Shown one piece after another: positions 58,103 to 64,000 of a DNA stretch of 64,000 nucleotides. The stretch is from Pseudoalteromonas piratica (GTDB lineage: Bacteria > Pseudomonadota > Gammaproteobacteria > Enterobacterales > Alteromonadaceae). Below the pieces are notes generated by a model, which saw nothing but the letters and a program-made list of their open reading frames with translations, made no database searches and was not told the origin of the DNA. Position 1 is the stretch's first letter. The number at the start of each line of letters is the position of its first letter. A program made the translations under genes and the position numbers. The stretch covers positions 682,001 through 746,000 of the forward strand of contig NZ_CP009888.1 in the NCBI RefSeq assembly GCF_000788395.1, in the 5' to 3' direction.

Positions 58103-59554
58103 ATGCAATACAGAACAATAATTAAAATATTAGGGCAGTTAGTTGCTCTATTTAGTATCACCATGATCCCGCCAGCGCTCGTTTCGCTTATTTATAAAGA
58201 TGGTGGTGGTGTACCGTTTGTTCTGGCATTTGTCTTCAGTATTATTATTGGCTTAATAGCTTACTACCCAAACCGTAAACAAAGAGGGGATTTGAAGGCC
58301 CGAGAAGGCTTTTTAATTGTGGTTTTGTTTTGGTTAGTACTGGGCAGCTTTGGTTCGTTACCGTTAATTTTTTTGGAAGAACCTAACCTATCTATTGCCG
58401 ATTCGGTTTTTGAATCCTTTTCTGGCCTCACCACTACAGGGGCTACCGTTTTAACGGGTATTGAGTATTTACCTAAAGCGATTTTATTCTATCGCCAGCA
58501 ACTACAATGGCTAGGTGGTATGGGTATCATCGTACTTGCCGTTGCGGTACTGCCTATGCTTGGGGTGGGTGGCATGCAGCTTTACCGCGCTGAAACACCG
58601 GGGCCTGTAAAAGATTCAAAAATGACTCCGCGCATCGCCGATACAGCAAAGCACCTTTGGTATATATATGTGTCGCTTACAGGTGCGTGTACTTTGGCGT
58701 ATTGGGCAGCTGGGATGAATTGGTTTGATGCTATTTGCCATGCCTTTTCGACTATCGCCATTGGCGGTTTTTCTACTTATGATGCCTCTATTGGCCACTT
58801 TAATAGCCCGCTAATTAACATTATTTGTGTGGTGTTTTTACTTATTGCTGCAGTGAACTTCTCGCTGCATTATGCGGCAGTGGCTAATAAAAACTTTCGC
58901 GTTTATTGGCGTGACCCAGAGCTCAAAGTATTTCTATTTATTCAAACATGTTTAGTGCTTTTGTGTTTCTTTGTACTGACGTCTGCAGGTATTTATACCT
59001 CGACCGATCAGGCATTTGACCAAGCGCTATTCCAAGCCGTTTCAATTAGTACAACGGCTGGTTTTGCCACAGATAGCTTCTCACAGTGGCCGCTGTTTTT
59101 ACCAATTTTGCTGATCTTTTCAAGCTTTATTGGTGGCTGTGCTGGCTCAACAGGTGGCGGCATGAAAGTAGTACGCGTGTTTCTGTTGTACTTACAGGGT
59201 ATTCGCGAGTTAAACCGCTTGGTACACCCACGTGCAATTTACTCTATAAAGCTTGGTCGCAAAGCATTACCTGATAAAGTAGTCGAAGCTGTATGGGGTT
59301 TTTTCTCCGCCTATGCTTTGGTATTTGTCATCATTATGCTGTGCTTATTAGCAACTGGAATGGACAACATCACGGCATTCTCAGCAACTGCCGCCTGCTT
59401 AAATAACTTAGGGCCAGGCTTAGGTGATGTTGCAGCGCACTTTGGCGATATTACCGATACTGCAAAGTGGATTTTAACACTTGCTATGGTATTTGGCCGC
59501 CTCGAAATTTTCACATTACTCGTATTATTCACCCCAACATTCTGGCGTGGGTGA
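58103..59554 (+). CDS. trkH: Trk potassium uptake protein TrkH
   Basis: A 483-residue K+ channel, the same length as E. coli TrkH and ending FTPTFWRG. Four pore loops are visible: FSGLTTTGATVLTG, FSTIAIGGFSTYD, VSISTTAGFATDSF and NNLGPGLGDV. It works with TrkA, encoded at 61143 on the other strand. The repeat locus begins right at its stop codon. Confidence 0.95.
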   Translation: MQYRTIIKILGQLVALFSITMIPPALVSLIYKDGGGVPFVLAFVFSIIIGLIAYYPNRKQRGDLKAREGFLIVVLFWLVLGSFGSLPLIFLEEPNLSIADSVFESFSGLTTTGATVLTGIEYLPKAILFYRQQLQWLGGMGIIVLAVAVLPMLGVGGMQLYRAETPGPVKDSKMTPRIADTAKHLWYIYVSLTGACTLAYWAAGMNWFDAICHAFSTIAIGGFSTYDASIGHFNSPLINIICVVFLLIAAVNFSLHYAAVANKNFRVYWRDPELKVFLFIQTCLVLLCFFVLTSAGIYTSTDQAFDQALFQAVSISTTAGFATDSFSQWPLFLPILLIFSSFIGGCAGSTGGGMKVVRVFLLYLQGIRELNRLVHPRAIYSIKLGRKALPDKVVEAVWGFFSAYALVFVIIMLCLLATGMDNITAFSATAACLNNLGPGLGDVAAHFGDITDTAKWILTLAMVFGRLEIFTLLVLFTPTFWRG

Positions 59555-59760
59555 GACCAGACCGAAACGAAGTTTCGCAGCTGGTCGAACGCGAGAAAGG
59601 GATTTCTAGCCGGAATATCGCGTCAGGACGACTTAATATATCGGTCGTTTATTCCAGACCGCAACGAAGTTTAGGCCGCTCATTTACATCCATGTAATTG
59701 CGGCATTAGTACATCTTGTACGTCACAGCTGGTCGAACGCGAGAAAGGGATTTCGAGCTG
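59555..59760. repeat. Composite REP-like repeat, two units, second interrupted
   Basis: Unit 1 (59557-59605) and unit 2 (59654-59753) share a 19-bp block CCAGACCGnAACGAAGTTT and an identical 28-bp block that begins CAGCTGGTCGAACGCGAG. In unit 1 the blocks are 2 bp apart and form a hairpin (GACCAG / CTGGTC, with inner CGAAAC / GTTTCG). In unit 2 they are separated by a 53-bp insert (59673-59725) that itself contains TTACAT-CC-ATGTAA. No gene. Confidence 0.75.
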
Positions 59761-59800
59761 GACCCAACGTCGGAATGATTTTGAAGTCTGTCAAAAAAAC

Positions 59801-59825
59801 AAAAAAGAGCGCCATTGACGCTCTT
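59801..59825. terminator. Terminator of the DUF3103-like gene
   Basis: Stem AAGAGCG / CGCTCTT (59805-59825) is followed on the minus strand by U-runs; 29 bp after the stop of the minus-strand gene. Confidence 0.8.
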
Positions 59826-59853
59826 TGATTCTGGTTTAAAGTGACTCAGTTTA

Positions 59854-60978
59854 TTAACGTGGTTGAATCGTTAAAGGCTCAAGTGTGATAGTTGCATTTG
59901 AGCTAGCGCCTTTGTGATTTGAATAGCGTTGGCCTTCAAATAAAGTGTAATACACATCCACATAGTCATCATCGTTGGTAAACCATGAGTCAGGCATAGT
60001 AGCCAGTACTTTATTGGTTAACTGTGGAATAATGGCATAACCTTGTACTTCTGGGTCTGGAATTGCTTTAAGAATCTCGGTAGCAACATCAAGTAAGCGG
60101 CTCGCAAGTTCTTTGTAGTTAGTGTTGTCATCCTGCTCCATCATTAAAATATCAGCAGCTTGCCAACGATAGCGGTCCCAATAAATGATAATTTGATTAG
60201 GGTTATAAGTAGTGCCATCGTAATCAAGATATGGCATATCTACTATATCGAGTACAGGCTCATCACGAGAAGGGCTCACACCAGTAACGATACTATATAC
60301 TTCTGCTTTACCAGATATCCATGGCTCTTCATCGTCTTGTAAGTGAATTGATTTAAGCACTGACGTTTGAATTGGGTTGGTTGAAGATTGAATACTTGAT
60401 TCTAAAGCCTGTTTAGGTGAGCTGCTAAATGGTTTTAATGTTTTTTTTAATACCGAAATACCTTCCGATAACGCTTGTTTATTATCGAGTTCAACAATTA
60501 ATACTGGACGCTCTGGTAGCTCATTAACCGGCAAATGAAAGGTGTTGCCTTGAGTGTCAAATGCTTCAATAAATTGCCATGATTTCTCATTACCTGCTGG
60601 TGCCCATGCAAATAACGGTGTTTCAGACATTAACGAGTTAAGCATGCTTGAGTCAGCAACTCTTAGTTGTGTGATAGAGTGGTTATTGTTAGGTAAACCT
60701 TTAGCTGTGCGAATGTTTGCTTCTACTTGTTTGAGGTTGCTCATTGCTTGGTTATTTAAAGCAAGTTCTGCTGGTTCAACGATTAAATCATAGCGTGAAG
60801 TTGAGGCGAGAATGCTTGGCTTTAGCGCTGTATAGTTTTTTGCAAATGAAAGCGCTAATGCACGTTTTTGTTCTGCAATATGCATGGAACGTTCTTGGCT
60901 TGCACTTTCAAAGGCTGACACACTCGCCATAGGTAAAGCGAGTGCGCTAAGTAATATTGATTTTATTATTTTATTCAT
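59854..60978 (-). CDS. Secreted DUF3103-like protein
   Basis: A 374-residue exported protein with a signal peptide (MNKIIKSILLSALALPMASVSAFES). A helical part (MHIAEQKRALALSFAKNYTAL) leads to a beta-rich middle with FAWAPAGNEKSWQFIEAFDTQGNTFHLPVNELPERPVLIVELD, which fits my memory of DUF3103 proteins of Vibrio and relatives; function unknown. The rest (IVDMPYLDYDGTTYNPNQIIIYWDRYRW...) has no motif that I recognise. It interrupts the trkH-trkA neighbourhood. Confidence 0.6.
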   Translation of the reverse strand: MNKIIKSILLSALALPMASVSAFESASQERSMHIAEQKRALALSFAKNYTALKPSILASTSRYDLIVEPAELALNNQAMSNLKQVEANIRTAKGLPNNNHSITQLRVADSSMLNSLMSETPLFAWAPAGNEKSWQFIEAFDTQGNTFHLPVNELPERPVLIVELDNKQALSEGISVLKKTLKPFSSSPKQALESSIQSSTNPIQTSVLKSIHLQDDEEPWISGKAEVYSIVTGVSPSRDEPVLDIVDMPYLDYDGTTYNPNQIIIYWDRYRWQAADILMMEQDDNTNYKELASRLLDVATEILKAIPDPEVQGYAIIPQLTNKVLATMPDSWFTNDDDYVDVYYTLFEGQRYSNHKGASSNATITLEPLTIQPR

Positions 60979-61142
60979 TAACTTGTCTCCAATAGTAAAG
61001 GTACATATTCATGTGTACCTTTATTAGCTCCAAGTTAGAATAAATAGTCAATAATGTAACGAAAGGTTAATAAATAAACAGAAATTATACTGAAGTATTT
61101 ATGAGTAAAACTTTGTTTAGAAGTACTATTTCTAAATTTAAC

Positions 61143-62519
61143 TTATAAGAAGATAGCACTTACTTGGAACAGCTTCTCAACAACGTGAATCTGTTTTTTA
61201 TCGATTAAGAACATAATGACGTGGTCACCTGAGAGGATCACGGTATCGTCATGGGCAATGAGAACATCATCGTTTCGCACAATAGCCCCGATAGTTGTGC
61301 CTGCTGGTAGTTTAATATCTTGAATGGCTCTACCAACTACCTTTGAGGTGGTTTCATCACCATGGGCGACTGCCTCAATAGCTTCTGCGGCACCTTTACG
61401 AAGTGAATATACATTCACAATATCACCACGTCGGACATGCGTTAAGAGAGCTGAAATAGTCGCCTGTTGAGGTGAAATAGCAATATCAATTTCGCCACCT
61501 TGCACTAAGTCAACATAAGCACCACGTTGAATTAACACCATGGTTTTCTGTGCGCCCATGCGTTTGGCAAGCATGGCAGACATGATGTTTGCCTCATCGT
61601 CGTTAGTAACAGCAATAAATACGTCGACTTGTTCGATATGTTCTTCCGATAACAACTCTTGGTCTGACGCATCACCACAAAATACAACGGTACGGTCTAA
61701 TCTACCGGATAAATATTCAGCGCGTTCAGGGTTGCGCTCAATCAGTTTTACACTGTGACTTTTCTCTAATGTACGGGCAAGACCAGCACCGATATTACCG
61801 CCACCAACAATCATTATTTTTTTATACGATTGTTCGAGTTTTTGCAGTTCGCTCATTACCGCGCGAATATGCTTAGTTGCTGCAACGAAGAATATTTCGT
61901 CATCGGCTTCAATAACAGTGGTGCCTAAAGGTTTGATTGGTCGACCTTTACGATAAATGGCTGCTACTCGTGTTTCTACATTAGGAATATGCTTTTTGAG
62001 CGCTGATAGCGCATAACCAACGAGTAAACCACCATAATAAGCCTTTACAGCTACAAGAGATAATTTACCTTCTGCAAACTGCAGCACTTGCAGTGCCCCA
62101 GGATAATCTATAAGGCGATGAATGTAGCGTGTAACCAATTGTTCAGGCGCAATGTAGTGGTCTACTGGTAAGTCATGGTTATGAAATAGTTGCTCTTTGT
62201 ATTTGAGGTATTGCTCAGAGCGAATACGTGCAATTTTAGTTGGCGTATTAAAAATACTGTAAGCGATTTGACAGGCAATCATATTAACTTCGTCAGAGCT
62301 AGTAACCGCAATAATCATATCGGCGTCTTCAGCGCCAGCCTGGCGTAATACTTCAGGGTGAGCACTGTGACCAGACACAACTTGAAGGTCGTACTTATCT
62401 TGTAATACGCGTAGCTTTTCTCGGTTAATATCAACCACGGTGATTTCGTTTTTTTCACCGACTAGGTTTTCTGCTAAGGTGCCGCCAACTTGTCCGGCAC
62501 CTAAAATGATAATTTTCAT
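61143..62519 (-). CDS. trkA: Trk system regulatory NAD-binding protein TrkA
   Basis: A 458-residue peripheral membrane protein with two tandem RCK modules: [33 protein letters not shown] near the N-terminus, and [29 protein letters not shown] in the second half, each with a TrkA_C domain after it. It gates TrkH in response to nucleotides. It follows rsmB on the same strand by 35 bp. Confidence 0.96.
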   Translation of the reverse strand: MKIIILGAGQVGGTLAENLVGEKNEITVVDINREKLRVLQDKYDLQVVSGHSAHPEVLRQAGAEDADMIIAVTSSDEVNMIACQIAYSIFNTPTKIARIRSEQYLKYKEQLFHNHDLPVDHYIAPEQLVTRYIHRLIDYPGALQVLQFAEGKLSLVAVKAYYGGLLVGYALSALKKHIPNVETRVAAIYRKGRPIKPLGTTVIEADDEIFFVAATKHIRAVMSELQKLEQSYKKIMIVGGGNIGAGLARTLEKSHSVKLIERNPERAEYLSGRLDRTVVFCGDASDQELLSEEHIEQVDVFIAVTNDDEANIMSAMLAKRMGAQKTMVLIQRGAYVDLVQGGEIDIAISPQQATISALLTHVRRGDIVNVYSLRKGAAEAIEAVAHGDETTSKVVGRAIQDIKLPAGTTIGAIVRNDDVLIAHDDTVILSGDHVIMFLIDKKQIHVVEKLFQVSAIFL

Positions 62520-62554
62520 ACTGTCAATCGCTTAGTTGGCGAGCTTCGCCTTAA

Positions 62555-63838
62555 TTATAGTTTTTCAATTTTTGCGTAGAAAAAGCCATCATGCTCATCT
62601 GGCAGTAATTGCCAACCTGGTTGCTCGATGGTATCTGTTAAATTGAGTGCGATATGCTTGGCATCTGCATGTTTTGCTAAAAACTGTTTTATCTGATCGG
62701 TATTTTCTTCCGGTAAAACAGAACAAGTTGCATAAACTAACGTGCCACCAGACTTTAATAATGGCCAAATTTGCTCAAGAATTTGCTGTTGCAACTTAGC
62801 CAGTTGCTCGATATCAGACGCTCTTCGCAGCCATTTGATATCAGGGTGACGACGAATTACACCAGTTGCAGAACAAGGCACATCCAGTAAAATACGATCG
62901 TATTGCTCACCATCCCACCAGTCGTCGGGTTGGCTGGCATCTGCGCTAATAAGCTTTGCGTTTAGGCCAATACGTTCTAGGTTTTGTTGTACGCGCTCAA
63001 GACGGGTTGCGTCATGATCAAGGGCAGTAACATTACACTCTGCTAGCTCTAAAATGTGGCACGTTTTTCCACCGGGTGCTGCGCAGGCATCAAGAATTTT
63101 ATCGCCATCTTTTGGTTCGAGTAATCTTGCCGCAAGTTGCGCTGCGCCATCTTGAACTGAACTGTGGCCGAGCTCGAAACCGGGTAGCTTAAACACGTCA
63201 ACGGCATTTTCAAGCACTAGTGCATCATCAAAATGGTCAACTAAGTGTGCTTCAATGTCAGCATCAAAAAGTAACTCGCGATATGCTTTTGGCGAATGGT
63301 AGTTACCATTAACACGAAGCCACATTGGCGCTTGTACTTGGTTTGCTTCAACAATATCTTGCCAATTATCTGGATACGCAGCTTTCAATCTGTTTAAAAA
63401 CCAACCAGGGTGGTTGTACTTACAGGCATCAATTTGGTCGGCTAAATTTTCCAGCTCACTTTGGCGGCGCTGAAAGTTACGTAGTACTGCGTTTACTAGA
63501 CCTTTTAAGCCTGGAGCTCGCATGGTTTTAACTGCATTTACCGTTTCATCTAATGCTGCGTGCGCTGGAATACGCATATGTTGCAGCTGATAAATTCCTA
63601 CATAAAGTAAAAACTGAAAAGGGCGTTGTTTACCTTTTAGAGGCTTTTCAAGCAGGTGAGAACAGTAATTCTCCAAGCTCGGCAAATAGCGCAATACACC
63701 GTAGCAAAGTTGCTGTAAAAGAGGACGCTCTTTTGGTGGCAGTTTATCTGAATACCTTGGTAATACTTGAGATAATGAATGACCTTTATCAACCACAAGG
63801 TGCAGTGTTTCAGCTGCGTAAGCACGAACACTACTCAT
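62555..63838 (-). CDS. rsmB: 16S rRNA C967 5-methylcytosine methyltransferase
   Basis: A 427-residue methyltransferase with an N-terminal NusB-like RNA-binding domain and a Rossmann domain: [39 protein letters not shown] (first catalytic Cys) and [12 protein letters not shown] (second Cys). I choose the ATG at 63838, since AGGTGA lies just upstream; a GTG at 63847 is the alternative. It overlaps the fmt stop by 8 bp. Confidence 0.95.
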   Translation of the reverse strand: MSSVRAYAAETLHLVVDKGHSLSQVLPRYSDKLPPKERPLLQQLCYGVLRYLPSLENYCSHLLEKPLKGKQRPFQFLLYVGIYQLQHMRIPAHAALDETVNAVKTMRAPGLKGLVNAVLRNFQRRQSELENLADQIDACKYNHPGWFLNRLKAAYPDNWQDIVEANQVQAPMWLRVNGNYHSPKAYRELLFDADIEAHLVDHFDDALVLENAVDVFKLPGFELGHSSVQDGAAQLAARLLEPKDGDKILDACAAPGGKTCHILELAECNVTALDHDATRLERVQQNLERIGLNAKLISADASQPDDWWDGEQYDRILLDVPCSATGVIRRHPDIKWLRRASDIEQLAKLQQQILEQIWPLLKSGGTLVYATCSVLPEENTDQIKQFLAKHADAKHIALNLTDTIEQPGWQLLPDEHDGFFYAKIEKL

Positions 63839-64000
63839 TGTTGTCACCTAAAATTGAACCAACTGCTACCCAATCAGCACGACCATTTAAGAAGTCTTGT
63901 ACTGACATTGGTTTTTTACCTTGTGGCTGGAGTTGTGTGATCTTAAGAGCACCTTCACCAGTTGCGACAGTAATACCTGTTTTATCCGCAGCTAACACTT
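63831..64000 (-). CDS. fmt: Methionyl-tRNA formyltransferase, C-terminal end only
   Basis: About 55 residues end at the TAG at 63831-63833: [20 protein letters not shown], then [20 protein letters not shown] and [15 protein letters not shown]. This is the Fmt C-terminal domain (compare the family's GKKxMSVQDLLN). The rest is beyond the right edge. The overlap with rsmB fits the conserved def-fmt-rsmB-trkA operon. Confidence 0.9.
   Translation of the reverse strand, partial: VLAADKTGITVATGEGALKITQLQPQGKKPMSVQDFLNGRADWVAVGSILGDNNE

Overview
The window looks like the replication-origin segment of the main chromosome of a marine gammaproteobacterium, most likely Pseudoalteromonas or a close relative in the Alteromonadales. 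The reasons are an AT-rich composition, gammaproteobacterial versions of every housekeeping protein, the conserved order parB-parA-rsmG-mnmG-[oriC]-mioC ... mnmE-yidC-yidD-rnpA-rpmH-[gap]-dnaA-dnaN-recF-gyrB, and a YceH, PepQ-YigZ-TrkH and FadBA context typical of that order. I saw no prophage, transposase, CRISPR array, rRNA or tRNA gene.

Layout. 1-6319: a truncated DUF5916-type outer-membrane protein diverges from a CadC-like membrane-bound regulator; then a small DUF4144-like protein and a GntR/ABC/permease operon with a clear operator. 6420-8595: a three-gene cluster (periplasmic solute-binding protein, UbiA-type prenyltransferase, YcxB-like protein). 8626-15000: diguanylate cyclase, secreted alpha/beta hydrolase, FemAB-like acyltransferase, DUF938 methyltransferase and oligopeptidase B. 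15165-20051: a large secreted zinc metalloprotease, nadE, yceH and a lipoprotein. 20186-27087: the complete F1Fo ATP synthase operon atpIBEFHAGDC on the minus strand with a promoter and a terminator. 27306-31573: parB, parA, rsmG, mnmG. 31574-32884: oriC-like DNA very rich in GATC and DnaA boxes, with mioC inside. 33140-34443: an accessory island of two inverted ~210-bp repeats around an orphan membrane-protein gene. 34444-38888: an RRF-like small protein, mnmE, yidC, yidD, rnpA, rpmH, all minus strand. 38889-39434: the dnaA control region. 39435-45479: dnaA, dnaN, recF (with two parS sites inside it) and gyrB. 45597-49977: DUF6624-like protein, glyQS, lipoprotein. 50037-53742: tusA and fadBA. 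54070-59554: sltY, pepQ, yigZ, trkH. 59555-59853: a composite small-repeat locus. 59854-64000: a DUF3103-like secreted protein, trkA, rsmB and the 3' end of fmt.

How it works together. Origin DNA, initiator (DnaA), clamp (DnaN), gyrase and the ParABS segregation system lie within about 18 kb, with the ribosome, tRNA-modification and membrane-insertion genes that usually accompany them. TrkH and TrkA form one potassium uptake system, now separated by a repeat locus and a secreted protein gene. The window is mostly ordinary core genome. The parts most worth a second look are the two rival origin-like regions (31.6-32.9 kb and 39.0-39.4 kb) with transcription polarity switching only at the second, the parS pair in recF, the inverted-repeat island at 33.2-34.4 kb, and the nested repeat after trkH.
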